Below are positions 17,639 through 27,309 of a stretch of DNA of 64,000 nt, in pieces. The notes under the pieces are model-generated. The model was not told the origin of the DNA, made no database searches, and was given only the letters and a program-made list of their open reading frames with translations. The position numbers and the translations under genes are program-made. The number at the start of each line of letters is the position of its first letter. The stretch's first letter is position 1. Origin of the DNA: Peribacillus huizhouensis (GTDB taxonomy: Bacteria > Bacillota > Bacilli > Bacillales > DSM-1321); contig NZ_JACJHX010000012.1 in the NCBI RefSeq assembly GCF_014138605.1, forward strand, positions 85,814 through 149,813, read 5' to 3'.

Positions 17639-18862
17639 ATGAGCGAAGTAACAGCTGTGTACAGCATAATAACTGATTCATCAAGCTTGGAACAAAAAGC
17701 CGAAGAAATAGCGCTTGGTCTAACGGTTGGTTCTTGGACGAACCTGCCGCTACTCGAACAAGAACAATTAAAAAATCATAAAGGTCGAGTTGTCACGGTC
17801 AAAGAAGTGGATGAAGAGAAGGTATCTGGAAAAAACGTTGGCGAACTTCACATTGCTTTTCCAGCGGCTAATTTTTCAAAAGATATTCCTGCTATCCTGA
17901 CGACAACTTTCGGAAAATTATCGCTAGATGGAGAAATTAAATTAGTAGATTTAAAGTTTGATCAAGACCTTTTAAGCCATTTTCCAGGACCTCGTTTTGG
18001 AATTGCAGGCATTCGCGAAAAGCTTCAAGTCTTTGATCGTCCTTTAATTATGAGTATTTTCAAGGGAGTTATTGGGAGGGATTTAGATTATCTGCTCAAC
18101 CAATTACGAGAACAGGCATTGGGTGGTGTTGACCTAGTGAAGGACGATGAAATCCTCTTTGAAAACCCTCTCACTCCTCTTGAAAAAAGAGTAACAGAAG
18201 GAAAGAAAGTACTTGATCAAGTGTATGAAGAAACTGGTCATAGAACGTTATATGCCGTGAATTTAACAGGAAGAACGTTCGAATTAAGGGATCGAGCTAG
18301 AAAAGCAAGAGATTTAGGAGCGGATGTTTTGTTATTTAACGTTTTTGCTTATGGTCTTGATGTCTTACAAAGTTTACGAGAAGATGAGGAAATTGCTCTT
18401 CCAATTATGGCTCACCCTGCCGTTAGCGGTGCATTCACTTCATCAGAAAAATATGGGCTTTCTCATGCCTTACTCTTAGGGAAATTGGAAAGATTGGCAG
18501 GAGCGGACTTTTCCTTGTTTCCTTCACCATACGGCAGTGTAGCTTTGGACAGAGATAAGGTGATAGCGATAAAAGAGGAGTTAATAAAGAAAACACAGAT
18601 TAAATCGGTATTTCCTGTACCATCAGCTGGGATTCACCCAGGTCTCGTACCTTTATTGATCCAAGATTTCGGAAAGGATTGTGTCATTAATGCAGGTGGA
18701 GGCGTTCATGGACACCCACAAGGAGCGCAGGGTGGTGGAAAGGCGTTTCATCAAGCAATTGAATTGGTACTTTCTGGGACTTCGTTTTCAGAAGAAACTG
18801 CTGCATTTGAACTTCAGGAGGCAGTCCGGCTATGGGGCTGGAAGGATGTGGTTGCGAAGTGA
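17639..18862 (+). CDS. mtnW: 2,3-diketo-5-methylthiopentyl-1-phosphate enolase (RuBisCO-like)
   Basis: A 407-aa RuBisCO-like protein that enolises the diketone intermediate of the methionine salvage pathway. The RuBisCO fold markers are present: [10 protein letters not shown], including the lysine that is carbamylated in this family, then H-P-A-V-S-G-A-F and [10 protein letters not shown] at the phosphate site. The ATG at 17639 is preferred over the GTG at 17630 because AAGGAAG sits only 2 bp before the latter. First gene of the operon behind the S-box; mtnX overlaps its stop. Confidence 0.95.
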   Translation: MSEVTAVYSIITDSSSLEQKAEEIALGLTVGSWTNLPLLEQEQLKNHKGRVVTVKEVDEEKVSGKNVGELHIAFPAANFSKDIPAILTTTFGKLSLDGEIKLVDLKFDQDLLSHFPGPRFGIAGIREKLQVFDRPLIMSIFKGVIGRDLDYLLNQLREQALGGVDLVKDDEILFENPLTPLEKRVTEGKKVLDQVYEETGHRTLYAVNLTGRTFELRDRARKARDLGADVLLFNVFAYGLDVLQSLREDEEIALPIMAHPAVSGAFTSSEKYGLSHALLLGKLERLAGADFSLFPSPYGSVALDRDKVIAIKEELIKKTQIKSVFPVPSAGIHPGLVPLLIQDFGKDCVINAGGGVHGHPQGAQGGGKAFHQAIELVLSGTSFSEETAAFELQEAVRLWGWKDVVAK

Positions 18863-19542
18863 ATAATCCAATCATTTTTTGTGACTTTGATGGTACGGTA
18901 ACAAAGAAAGACAATATTGTTAGTATAATGAAGCAATTTGCTCCACCAGAATGGGAGATGTGGAAGGATCAAGTTTTATCTCGTTCGGTCAGTATCCAAG
19001 AAGGGGTAGGCAACATGTTTCGTCTCCTTCCAACTTCACGAAAACAGGAGATTACTAAGTTTGTTTTAGAAAATAGTGAGATTCGCGAAGGGTTTAGCGA
19101 ATTTGTTCAATATACGAAAAAGCAACAGATCCCCCTTTATATCGTAAGTGGAGGGATGGATTTTTTTGTTAGACCAATTCTCGCCCCGTTTGACTCTATT
19201 GCCGGAGTGTTTTGTAATCAGGCTGATTTCTTAGGTGAAACGATTCAAATACAATGGCCACATCCTTGTGATCAGACATGTACGAATCAAAATTGCGGCT
19301 GTTGCAAACCTGCGATAATCCGACAACTATCGAATGCCAAGACGCATGCAATAGTCATTGGCGATTCTGTAACAGATTTGGAAGCTGCGAAAATTTCTCA
19401 TACTGTCATAGCAAGAGATTATTTAGCTGAAAAATGCGGAGAGCTTTCGATTCCATTTCAACCTTTTGATACGTTTTATGATTGCATAGACATTTTAGAG
19501 AAATTACAAATAAGTAGTCAAACGAAGGGGGTTGGAAAATGA
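18859..19542 (+). CDS. mtnX: 2-hydroxy-3-keto-5-methylthiopentenyl-1-phosphate phosphatase
   Basis: A 227-aa HAD-family phosphatase. The nucleophile motif is D-F-D-G-T-V-T near residue 10, motif II is Y-I-V-S-G-G, and motif IV is [10 protein letters not shown] Cys-rich insert ([13 protein letters not shown]) sits in the cap region. The GTG at 18859 overlaps the mtnW stop as GTGA, giving coupled translation. It removes the phosphate from the MtnW product to give the acireductone used by MtnD. Confidence 0.92.
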   Translation: MNNPIIFCDFDGTVTKKDNIVSIMKQFAPPEWEMWKDQVLSRSVSIQEGVGNMFRLLPTSRKQEITKFVLENSEIREGFSEFVQYTKKQQIPLYIVSGGMDFFVRPILAPFDSIAGVFCNQADFLGETIQIQWPHPCDQTCTNQNCGCCKPAIIRQLSNAKTHAIVIGDSVTDLEAAKISHTVIARDYLAEKCGELSIPFQPFDTFYDCIDILEKLQISSQTKGVGK

Positions 19543-20180
19543 GTGTGTTACTTACTCGTCATCATGAGCTTATGGAGATAAAAGCTGAATTGGCCGAGAG
19601 AGATTGGTTTATGGGCACGAGCGGTAATTTAGCGATTAAAGTACAAAATGATCCATTGCAATTTCTTGTCACGGCAAGCGGAAAAGATAAACGAAAAAAA
19701 ACAAATGAAGACTTTCTGCTTGTGGATGGTGATGGAAATCCTGTCGGAAGCACGAATGTGAAGCCTTCTTTTGAGACGCTGCTGCATTGTGAAATATACA
19801 AAAGAACGGATGCCGGCTGCAGTCTCCATGTTCATACAGTAGCGAACAATGTGATTTCTGAATTGTATGGCGACGTGGGGAAAGTGGTTTTTCAAGGTCA
19901 GGAGCTAATAAAGGCATTTGACCGGTGGGATGAGAATGCAGAGTTAATCATTCCAATCATCCGGAACTATGCGGATATTCCTAGATTAGCAGCAACCTTT
20001 GCTTCCTTTGCGAATGAAAATAAAGGAGCCGTGTTGATTCGTAATCACGGAATCACTGCATGGGGGAAAGATGGCTTTGAAGCTAAAAAAATTCTCGAAG
20101 CCTGTGAGTTTTTATTTCAGTATCAGCTCTCATTACTTCAGGCAAAAGCCGGACTTTATGGAGCAAGACACTTGACTTGA
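19539..20180 (+). CDS. mtnB: Methylthioribulose-1-phosphate dehydratase
   Basis: A 213-aa class II aldolase-fold enzyme. The zinc ligands appear in L-H-V-H-T near residue 97 and R-N-H-G-I-T-A-W near 167; the phosphate-site signature T-S-G-N-L-A-I lies near residue 28. It dehydrates methylthioribulose-1-phosphate, the product of MtnA. It overlaps mtnX by 4 bp. Confidence 0.93.
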   Translation: MSVLLTRHHELMEIKAELAERDWFMGTSGNLAIKVQNDPLQFLVTASGKDKRKKTNEDFLLVDGDGNPVGSTNVKPSFETLLHCEIYKRTDAGCSLHVHTVANNVISELYGDVGKVVFQGQELIKAFDRWDENAELIIPIIRNYADIPRLAATFASFANENKGAVLIRNHGITAWGKDGFEAKKILEACEFLFQYQLSLLQAKAGLYGARHLT

Positions 20181-20226
20181 AAAGTCTAATAAGTTCGATT
20201 TATCTAATAAATTTTTAGGAGGAAAT

Positions 20227-20760
20227 ATGATGACAACGATTGTTATTCAAGGAACTAATGAAGTAATTGATAACCAAGAGGAAGTAATTGCATTTTTGCA
20301 AGAACAAGGCGTGATTTATGAATCATGGGATATTTCAAAATTACCAGTTCACTTACAAGAGAAGTATGTGTTAAGTGATGAAGAAAAACAAGAGATATTA
20401 ACAGTTTTCCAACCTGAAATTACGGATATCGCAAACAGAAGAGGCTACAAGGCTTGGGACGTTATTTCACTTGCAGAGCATACGCCAAATCTTGACGAGT
20501 TATTAAAGAATTTCCAGCGTGAGCATCACCATACAGATGATGAAGTACGATTTATCGTGAGTGGGCATGGCGTTTTTATTATTCAAGGAAAAAATGGCCC
20601 GTTTTTTGAGGTTCACTTACATCCTGGAGACCTCATTTCTGTTCCTGTCGGGGTTCGTCATTACTTCACGTTAGATGACGATCGCAGAGTAGTTGCCATA
20701 CGAGTTTTTGTCACAGCAGAAGGTTGGGTGCCTGTTTACGAGGAAGAAGCTGCACGTTAA
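20227..20760 (+). CDS. mtnD: Acireductone dioxygenase
   Basis: A 177-aa cupin enzyme that splits acireductone with O2 to the 2-keto acid precursor of methionine (Fe form) or to CO and other products (Ni form). Metal ligands are in H-H-H-T-D-D-E-V-R-F near residue 98 and the later H of V-R-H-Y-F. Two adjacent ATG codons follow a good AGGAGG; either may be used. Confidence 0.94.
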   Translation: MMTTIVIQGTNEVIDNQEEVIAFLQEQGVIYESWDISKLPVHLQEKYVLSDEEKQEILTVFQPEITDIANRRGYKAWDVISLAEHTPNLDELLKNFQREHHHTDDEVRFIVSGHGVFIIQGKNGPFFEVHLHPGDLISVPVGVRHYFTLDDDRRVVAIRVFVTAEGWVPVYEEEAAR

Positions 20761-20841
20761 ATTATCATAATATTTAAAGTAGTCATATTACTAGTTTCAA
20801 ATAATTTTTCATTGAGTGTGGCTGTTTAGGAGGGGGTTTAT

Positions 20842-22125
20842 ATGAAGGACTTTACGACTAGCTATTTTACGATGAATGAACAAGATGTCGTAGATTATGT
20901 GCAAAGTAAACTGGATTTCTTTGCACATAATGCCGAGCTTGAATGTCGTGAAATTGGCGATGGGAACTTAAATTATGTGTTTAGAGTAGTTGAGCCAAAG
21001 AGTGGTAGATCTATTATTATTAAACAAGCGGGACCGGTAGCCCGTATTTCTGATAGTTTTAAAGTTTCTCCTGACCGCAATCGGATTGAAAGTGAACTAT
21101 TGAAACTTCATGACGAACTGGCTCCAGGTTTTGTTCCCATTTTCTATTCGTATGATCCTATTATGAATTGCTGTGTAATGGAGGACTTATCGGATCATGA
21201 AATTATGCGAACAGCACTTTTGAGTTATAAAAAATTCCCGTTATTTGCGGAGCATATTAGTACATTTTTAGCTAATACATTATTGCTAACATCGGATGTT
21301 GTAATGGGACATAAGGAAAAGAAAGAATTAGTGAAGAAATTTATTAATCCAGAGTTGTGTGAAATAACTGAGGATTTAGTCTATACAGAACCATTCTACG
21401 ATTGTGAGCAAAATGATGTATTTGAAGGGACAAAAGAATTTATTCGAGATCATATATGGAATGATAAACAACTAGGACTAGAAACGGCCAAGTTGAAGTT
21501 CGAGTTTATGACGAATACCCAGTCATTGCTTCATGGTGATCTCCATACCGGATCTATTTTTATCAAGGAAAATTCCACGAAGATTATTGATCCTGAATTT
21601 GCCTTTTATGGTCCAGCTGGCTATGATGTCGGCAATGTAGTGGCTAATCTAATTTTTGCTTATGTGAATGCTAGTTTCACAATCGTAGATGAATCGAAAC
21701 GAGAAGAATATTTGGGTTATTTGGAACAAACAATTGAGGATGTTATTCGATTGTTTCAAGAAAAGTTTTTACAGTTGTGGGATGAAAAAGTAGCAGAAAA
21801 AACAGCGATGGTACCAGGCTTTAAAGAGACATATGTAAATTCCATTATGAATGATGCAGCAGCCGTTACTGGTCTTGAGCTATGCAGAAGAATTATTGGG
21901 ATTGCTCATGTTAAAGATATTACATCCATATCGAATTCGAACGACCGTGTTCAAGCAGAAAAAATTTGCTTAACAGTAGGAAAGACATTTATTCTCGAGC
22001 GGTCCCAAATCAAAACAGGTGAAGACTTCGTTAAGGTCTTGCTAGAAAGTGTTCAAAAAGTTAAGGAGGCAAACAACAACGATGACATCACCAGTAGAAA
22101 CGATACAATCGGTGCAGCTCAATAA
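20842..22125 (+). CDS. mtnK: 5-methylthioribose kinase
   Basis: A 427-aa kinase of the aminoglycoside-phosphotransferase fold. It has the Brenner-type catalytic motif H-G-D-L-H-T-G-S near residue 233 and the metal-binding I-I-D-P-E-F-A-F motif near 249. An N-terminal ATP-binding lobe carries I-I-I-K-Q-A-G. It makes methylthioribose-1-phosphate, the substrate of MtnA. RBS AGGAGGGGG. An 81-bp gap separates it from mtnD; in B. subtilis mtnK-mtnA form a separate S-box unit, whereas here they follow mtnWXBD. Confidence 0.94.
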   Translation: MKDFTTSYFTMNEQDVVDYVQSKLDFFAHNAELECREIGDGNLNYVFRVVEPKSGRSIIIKQAGPVARISDSFKVSPDRNRIESELLKLHDELAPGFVPIFYSYDPIMNCCVMEDLSDHEIMRTALLSYKKFPLFAEHISTFLANTLLLTSDVVMGHKEKKELVKKFINPELCEITEDLVYTEPFYDCEQNDVFEGTKEFIRDHIWNDKQLGLETAKLKFEFMTNTQSLLHGDLHTGSIFIKENSTKIIDPEFAFYGPAGYDVGNVVANLIFAYVNASFTIVDESKREEYLGYLEQTIEDVIRLFQEKFLQLWDEKVAEKTAMVPGFKETYVNSIMNDAAAVTGLELCRRIIGIAHVKDITSISNSNDRVQAEKICLTVGKTFILERSQIKTGEDFVKVLLESVQKVKEANNNDDITSRNDTIGAAQ

Positions 22126-23149
22126 AGAAGATGAGCTGATTCTTTTAGACCAAACTCTCTTGCCAAATAAAAAAGTTTTTTTACATCTTTCCACCATTAA
22201 AGAAATTTGGGATGCCATTTATCATTTAAAAGTACGGGGAGCACCAGCAATAGGAATTGCCGCTGCATATGGAATTTATTTAGAAACAAAAAAATCTAAG
22301 GCAGTTACATTTACAGGGTTATATGATGATTTTCAAAAAAACAAACAATATTTAGCTTCTTCCCGTCCGACAGCAGTTAATTTATTTTGGGCACTGAATC
22401 GAATGGAAGAACGTTTGCTAAAAGAAACAGAAAAAAGTATAACGGAAATAAAAAACGCACTTAAGGAAGAAGCGGAAAAGATTCGAATGGAAGATGAGCT
22501 TGTGTGTCGTTCGATTGGCGAGCATGCTCTTTCTCTATTAAAACCCGGCTTTGGAATTCTAACCCACTGCAATGCAGGAACAATAGCGACCGCCAAATAT
22601 GGTACAGCGCTGGCTCCAATATATTTAGGAAAGGAGCAGGGGTATGAGTTCAAAGTTTTTGCAGATGAAACAAGACCCCTCCTGCAAGGTGCTCGATTAA
22701 CTGCATGGGAATTGCAAGAAGCGGGAGTAGATGTAACTTTAATTTGTGATAATATGGCTTCAATTGTTATGAAGGAAGGAAAAGTTCAGGCTGTGTTAGT
22801 AGGCTGTGATCGAGTAGCCGCTAACGGCGATACAGCTAATAAAATAGGTACATCTGGCTTGGCGATTTTAGCTAAGCATTATCAGATTCCGTTTTATGTA
22901 TGCGCCCCGCTCTCTACAGTTGATATCGAGTGTGACACGGGAGACGACATCCCGATCGAGCTTCGAAATCCAGATGAAATAACAAAGTCATGGTATGAAA
23001 AGCCAATGGCACCTAAAAATGTGAAAGCATACAATCCAGCCTTTGATGTAACCGACCATGAACTGATTACTGGGATTGTTACCGAAAAAGGAATTGCTTA
23101 TCCTCCGTATAAAGATAGTTTAATAAATTTGGTGAAACAGGTAAGATAA
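22082..23149 (+). CDS. mtnA: Methylthioribose-1-phosphate isomerase
   Basis: A 355-aa member of the eIF2B-related isomerases. [10 protein letters not shown] near residue 49 binds substrate; the catalytic Cys is in [10 protein letters not shown] near 160, and the Asp is in [10 protein letters not shown] near 242. The ATG at 22082 has AAGGAGG upstream and overlaps mtnK by 44 bp, so the pair is translationally linked. Last gene of the salvage operon; mtnN and the final aminotransferase are not in the window. Confidence 0.94.
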   Translation: MTSPVETIQSVQLNKEDELILLDQTLLPNKKVFLHLSTIKEIWDAIYHLKVRGAPAIGIAAAYGIYLETKKSKAVTFTGLYDDFQKNKQYLASSRPTAVNLFWALNRMEERLLKETEKSITEIKNALKEEAEKIRMEDELVCRSIGEHALSLLKPGFGILTHCNAGTIATAKYGTALAPIYLGKEQGYEFKVFADETRPLLQGARLTAWELQEAGVDVTLICDNMASIVMKEGKVQAVLVGCDRVAANGDTANKIGTSGLAILAKHYQIPFYVCAPLSTVDIECDTGDDIPIELRNPDEITKSWYEKPMAPKNVKAYNPAFDVTDHELITGIVTEKGIAYPPYKDSLINLVKQVR

Positions 23150-23153
23150 ACAA

Positions 23154-23217
23154 AGTGAAACTTCAATCAGTGGGGGACATCTTCATTCCGATTAATTGAA
23201 GTTTCGCTTTTTTAAAA
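23154..23217 (+). terminator. Terminator of the mtn operon, derived from the structured repeat
   Basis: AAAGTGAAACTTCAATCAG, the reversed end of the repeat family, pairs with TTAATTGAAGTTTCGCTTTT, giving a stem of about 15 bp and a T-run straight after mtnA. The repeat appears to have been taken over as the operon terminator. Confidence 0.7.
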
Positions 23218-23285
23218 GGAAATGATATTGGAGAATTATTTCTAAAAGCAGGAAAACAAATATTTGATGTAGATGGACGTGTTCA

Positions 23286-23983
23286 ATTGATTTAAAAAAA
23301 AGACAACTACCGCTGATTGTGCAAAAATTAGATGCTTTAGTAAGAAGATTGCCAGAAAATCATCCGAAAAGACCGCTAGTAGAAAAGGATTTGGCGAAAC
23401 GACTGGCAGGTTATCGTGGCGAAAAGGCTGTTGATTACCATTTAACAGAAGTTTCGAAAAAACAATCCCTCATTTTACATGATCTCCGCTTGAAGGCTCG
23501 CACCCACTATTTCCAACTTGATACCATTATTCTCACGCAATCATTTATCCCGCATTAACGGGCAGTAAAACCCCCACCTCAATGCTTAGAGGTATCGAAG
23601 AAGCGTAGGTGGGGGATAAACTGCCCGTATAAGCCCGATTGGTGAGATACAGTGAAACTTACCGCTGTGATCTTCAGCGGTTTAGTTGAACCAATCAGGT
23701 TCATACTGTCGATTGATCGAAGCGAAAGCGAAGATCTTAGCGACAGTAGAACGGGACTAACAATCAGTGGGGGATGAAAAAAAACCACTGATTGAAGTAT
23801 CACTTTATCCTTTTACTTGAAATTAAAAATATATCAGGTACCTTGTATTTTGATGGAAATTTTCAACAAATGATTCGAACATATAATGAAAAGGAAACCG
23901 CATTTCCAGATCCATTCCTACAAATCCAGCGTCAGGAAAAACAGTTGACCAACAGAAGGAAGGGTTTATCATTTGAACAATGA
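23286..23983 (+). pseudogene. NERD-domain protein gene split by a repeat
   Basis: The left part (to 23558) reads L-P-L-I-V-Q-K-L-D-A-L followed by A-G-Y-R-G-E-K-A-V-D-Y and H-Y-F-Q-L-D-T-I-I-L-T, the N-terminal half of a nuclease-related (NERD) domain. The right part (from about 23811) continues with L-L-L-E-I-K-N-I-S-G-T-L-Y-F-D-G and F-P-D-P. Deleting bases 23551-23810 joins them in frame as S-F-I-L-L-L-E. No normal start codon is visible, and the frame ends soon after Q-L-T-N at a tandem-repeat array, so the gene is also truncated at its 3' end. It is almost certainly inactive. Confidence 0.85.
23551..23810 (+). repeat. Structured intergenic repeat, full-length copy inside the NERD gene
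   Basis: 260 bp bounded by direct repeats TTTATCC (23544-23550 and 23804-23810). It folds on paper into serial hairpins: GGGCAGT..CTGCCC enclosing CCCCCACCT..AGGTGGGGG; GATTGGT..ACCAATC; TACTGTCG..CGACAGTA; and CAATCAGTGG..CCACTGATTG. It has no coding content. It is the reference copy for the other members in this window. Confidence 0.85.
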
Positions 23984-23984
23984 G

Positions 23985-24086
23985 AATGGCTGATATAATA
24001 GTAAAACGGCTGATATTTATGTGAAATGCCTGATATAATAAAAAATCGGCCGATATATGTTCAGAAACGGCTGATATATGTAAAAA
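23985..24086 (+). repeat. Tandem repeat of about 20-21 bp, five units
   Basis: Units begin near 23985, 24006, 24026, 24046 and 24067, each a variant of A-CGGCTGATATATG-TAAAA. A sixth partial unit (CCTGAT) follows. The period is close to two helical turns. It lies directly between the NERD remnant and the pseudouridine-synthase gene. Confidence 0.7.
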
Positions 24087-24116
24087 AGGTCCTGATTAGG
24101 GGGAATTTACTCTGAA

Positions 24117-24812
24117 ATGAGAATTAATAAATATATAAGTGAAACAGGTTTCTGTTCAAGACGGGAAACGGATCGATTAATTGCTGCAAAGAGAATTACG
24201 ATTAACGATGTAGTTTGTGAGCCAGGAGATACGGTAGCTCCAGGTGATATCGTGTTGATTGATGGAAAGGCTATACCTCAAAAAGAAGATCCGGTCTATC
24301 TTTTGCTGAATAAACCAATCGGTATTACTTGTACTGCTGCACCCGATGTAGCAGGTAATATTATTGAATACGTCAACCATCCGATAAGGATTTTTGCAGT
24401 AGGAAGATTGGATAAGGCATCAGAAGGCTTGATTCTCTTAACGAATGATGGCGGAATCGTGAATAAGATGATGCGCTCGGAACATGCCCATGAGAAGGAA
24501 TACTTGGTCAGAGTTGATCGGATTATTACAAACGATTTTATTAAGAAAATGGCTAGTGGTGTCGAAATTCTAGGCGTAAAGACGAAGCCATGTGAAGTAA
24601 CACGAATGAATGATTATGAGTTTAAGATCATTCTTACACAAGGACTTAACCGGCAAATACGGAGAATGTCCAAGGCGTTTGGATATAAAGTAACGAAGCT
24701 TGAACGGATACGAATTATGAATCTTACATTAACTGGATTAGAGCGCGGGGACTATCGTGAGCTAACAAACGAAGAGCTGAAGCAGCTACTTGCTAGTTTA
24801 CATGAAGGGTGA
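24117..24812 (+). CDS. RluF/RsuA-type pseudouridine synthase
   Basis: A 231-aa RNA-modifying enzyme. An N-terminal S4 RNA-binding domain (M-R-I-N-K-Y-I-S-E-T-G) is followed by the synthase domain with catalytic aspartate in V-G-R-L-D-K-A-S-E-G-L near residue 99 and the R-Q-I-R-R-M motif near 180. The overall form is closest to RluF (23S rRNA U2604), but RsuA/RluB relatives are hard to separate by eye. GGGGG lies about 14 bp before the ATG. Monocistronic by appearance. Confidence 0.85.
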   Translation: MRINKYISETGFCSRRETDRLIAAKRITINDVVCEPGDTVAPGDIVLIDGKAIPQKEDPVYLLLNKPIGITCTAAPDVAGNIIEYVNHPIRIFAVGRLDKASEGLILLTNDGGIVNKMMRSEHAHEKEYLVRVDRIITNDFIKKMASGVEILGVKTKPCEVTRMNDYEFKIILTQGLNRQIRRMSKAFGYKVTKLERIRIMNLTLTGLERGDYRELTNEELKQLLASLHEG

Positions 24813-25015
24813 AAAATAAAACAGAGGTGAACGCCAATGCTTATTTTGAAAAAGAATAATAGTTACATTTGTCTGCTTAAACTAAGAGAGGGCATAAAAT
24901 GACCTATAAAAGATAGCGAGTTTTCGATTTTCCAGAAAGTTTTTGTTCAAAATATTTAGTCCTACTCTATAATTTTTAGTATAGTAGTAATATAGAAAAT
25001 TAAGAGGTGAAGGCC

Positions 25016-25246
25016 ATGTATTTAACGATTAAAGAGACAGCTGAATATTTATCAATGCCTGAATCTTATATTGAAAGTTTGATTTCGCAAAATAAAATTC
25101 GAACCGTACATGACGGTCAGCAATATTTAATATATAAGGATCAGTTCAAGACTCATTTCGAACAGCTTGAGACATACAAAAAACAGTATGAGGAATATTT
25201 GAGTGAACCGATCCATGAGGATTTGGATATTAAGGACGAAGATTAA
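25016..25246 (+). CDS. Small excisionase-type helix-turn-helix protein
   Basis: A 76-aa protein starting Y-L-T-I-K-E-T-A-E-Y-L-S-M-P with the MerR/excisionase-like helix-turn-helix pattern (D/E-xx-A-x-Y-L) and an acidic C-terminal tail. Such proteins can be stand-alone DNA-binding factors; no integrase is nearby. The ATG at 25016 has AAGAGG at 8-bp spacing. It is followed after 18 bp by the exonuclease gene, so they are probably co-transcribed. Confidence 0.7.
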   Translation: MYLTIKETAEYLSMPESYIESLISQNKIRTVHDGQQYLIYKDQFKTHFEQLETYKKQYEEYLSEPIHEDLDIKDED

Positions 25247-25264
25247 ATACGAGGGGGGTCTAGT

Positions 25265-25888
25265 TTGAGCATTCAAAAAAAGGTAGGTTTGGTTCTAGAT
25301 GTCGAGACGACTGGGTTAAGTCCAAATGAAGATGAAATGATTGAGCTTGCCATGAAGCTGTTTTCTTTTAATGAGTTAACAGGGGAAGTCTTGGAAGTAA
25401 TTGATGAAGACACCTTCCTTAGGGAGCCCATGTCTACGAGTGCAAGGCGGAACTACGATCATGCTTATGAAGTCCACGGAATCCCGTTCGAGCTGGTCCG
25501 TGGAAAAAGTTTTTATGATGTAAAGATTAAGACATACTTTAATCATGCAAATGCAGTTTTTGCCCATAATGCATCGTTTGATCGCAGTTTTTTAGTTCGA
25601 ATGTATCCGGATGTTAATGAACTGAAGTGGTACTGCACAATGAGAGGTGTCGCCTGGAAAGATTATGGCATGTATAACAGTAAGTTATTGACATTATTGA
25701 AACATCACTCTATATCGGACTTTCAATCTCATAGAGCAATGGATGACATTACATATTTACTAGAACTTATCAAAAAACAGAATCCTTACGGTGACTTATA
25801 TTTGCAGGAAATACTTAAACGCGGGCCGATGCGAAAATACAAGCCTGCTGCTAAACAAGTAAAACGGAAATCAGCTTTTAACATATAA
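25265..25888 (+). CDS. DnaQ-like 3'-5' exonuclease
   Basis: A 207-aa protein of the DEDDh exonuclease fold. Exo I is L-D-V-E-T-T-G-L near residue 11, Exo II is V-F-A-H-N-A-S-F-D near 98, and Exo III is H-R-A-M-D-D near 158. It would degrade single-stranded or mismatched 3' ends; whether it acts on DNA or RNA is not shown. The TTG start has a strong GAGGGGGG. It is fused to no polymerase. Confidence 0.85.
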   Translation: MSIQKKVGLVLDVETTGLSPNEDEMIELAMKLFSFNELTGEVLEVIDEDTFLREPMSTSARRNYDHAYEVHGIPFELVRGKSFYDVKIKTYFNHANAVFAHNASFDRSFLVRMYPDVNELKWYCTMRGVAWKDYGMYNSKLLTLLKHHSISDFQSHRAMDDITYLLELIKKQNPYGDLYLQEILKRGPMRKYKPAAKQVKRKSAFNI

Positions 25889-25985
25889 ACGAATTGTACT
25901 ACATACAGTTCTATATCCATAAAATGTGTAAAAAATTTGAAAATGGAAAAACTAGTAAGCACCGTAGAGATAAGGAGATAGATAA

Positions 25986-27032
25986 GTGAATGAAGTAATG
26001 AATTTTTTAAAAAGTAAAGGTTTTACCAGGTTCTTAACATTATTAATATTGATTATTGTGCTCTATAGTATGGGAAGTATGGTAAATCTCGTCTTATTTA
26101 CGTTTATCTTTACTTTTCTTATGGGGCGTCTTCAAAACCTTTTGTCAGCCTATGCAAATAAATACGTAAGAATAAACCCTAAGCTGATTCTAGCCGTATT
26201 ATACACATTATTTGTACTTGCGCTCGCCTATGTACTTTACAAATATCTGCCTGTCATATCAATGCAAATTTCCGAATTAATTAGCCAAATTTTTCATTTT
26301 TATCAGCACCCACCAGATAACCAAGTGATTCGCTATATAAAAGATATCATTAATAGTCCTGACTCGTCTTTTGATATTCCGAAGCAATTCAATGCCCTAT
26401 ACGGTTATTTATCTGGAATAGGTTCACTCGCCATTCAAGTACTTATCTCCATCATTTTAAGCTTATTTATATTGCTTGAAAAAGATAAAATAATTCGCTT
26501 CACTTCAAAATTTAAGTATGGGAAGTTCGGCGAGTTTTTCGTAAATCTTGAACACTTTGGGAAAAAATTTACGAATTCGTTTGGAAAAGTTATTGAAGTA
26601 CAATTTTTGATTGCGATAACGAATTCCGTTCTGTCTGTTTTGTTTTTATGGATTCTAGGTTTTCCGCAGTTACTGGGGCTAGGAATTATGATATTCTTTC
26701 TTGGTTTAATCCCGGTAGCAGGTGTAATTATTTCCTTAATTCCTCTTTGCATGATCGCCTATAGCATTGGGGACCTTTCAAAGGTTATCGCGGTTCTAGT
26801 GATGATTGCTGTAATTCATGCAATTGAAGCTTATGTTCTTAATCCTAAGTTCATGTCAGTCAAGACAAACTTACCTACATTTTTCACTCTAGCCGTATTG
26901 CTTTTATCTGAACATTTCCTTGGTGCTTGGGGATTGATCATTGGGATCCCAATCTTTATCTTTGTGATTGATATGCTGGAAATACCAAAAAATATCGAAA
27001 AACCAAACGTTAAGGAAAACAGAGTCAAATGA
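25986..27032 (+). CDS. AI-2E family (PerM-like) membrane protein
   Basis: A 348-aa membrane protein of the AI-2 exporter/PerM family with about eight spans. It shows the family's central amphipathic region and the late block F-F-L-G-L-I-P-V-A-G near residue 240. Members export AI-2 or ions (Na+/H+ antiport reported); the substrate here is unknown. GTG start with AAGGAG 8 bp away. It is closed by a very strong terminator. Confidence 0.85.
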   Translation: MNEVMNFLKSKGFTRFLTLLILIIVLYSMGSMVNLVLFTFIFTFLMGRLQNLLSAYANKYVRINPKLILAVLYTLFVLALAYVLYKYLPVISMQISELISQIFHFYQHPPDNQVIRYIKDIINSPDSSFDIPKQFNALYGYLSGIGSLAIQVLISIILSLFILLEKDKIIRFTSKFKYGKFGEFFVNLEHFGKKFTNSFGKVIEVQFLIAITNSVLSVLFLWILGFPQLLGLGIMIFFLGLIPVAGVIISLIPLCMIAYSIGDLSKVIAVLVMIAVIHAIEAYVLNPKFMSVKTNLPTFFTLAVLLLSEHFLGAWGLIIGIPIFIFVIDMLEIPKNIEKPNVKENRVK

Positions 27033-27033
27033 A

Positions 27034-27083
27034 AAAAGGATCGTATCAAGTGGATTTCCGTCTACTTGATACGATCCTTTTTC
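27034..27083 (+). terminator. Strong terminator of the AI-2E family gene
   Basis: AAAGGATCGTATCAAGT and ACTTGATACGATCCTTT form a 17-bp perfect stem with a short loop and end in TTTTTC. Confidence 0.9.
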
Positions 27084-27309
27084 AATGATCCAGTAATTAA
27101 AATGAGTTCTAGGTGAGTAGGTAAGTGATCTGGGGCTTATCTTCATCTATTGATTTTCGCTAGCATTCAAAAATAATCATAGTTCCTCTCCTCTTACTAT
27201 AAAAATGTAGAAAAATGTCCAAATACCAGATATAATGGGAATTAATACTAATAAATGTCGAGAGCAATTGTTAAGCTCGTCATGAAAAATTTCAACAGGG
27301 GGAACAAAA

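Noticed and set aside
23985..24086. CRISPR array
   Set aside because: Units are direct tandem copies with no unique spacers, the period is only 20-21 bp, and no cas genes are present.
24837..24902. 21-codon leader peptide before the helix-turn-helix gene
   Set aside because: It has a fair RBS, but no attenuator structure or amino-acid pattern and lies over 100 bp from the next gene.
25016..25888. Prophage or integrative element
   Set aside because: An excisionase-like protein and an exonuclease are next to each other, but there is no integrase, att repeat or phage gene, and flanks look chromosomal.
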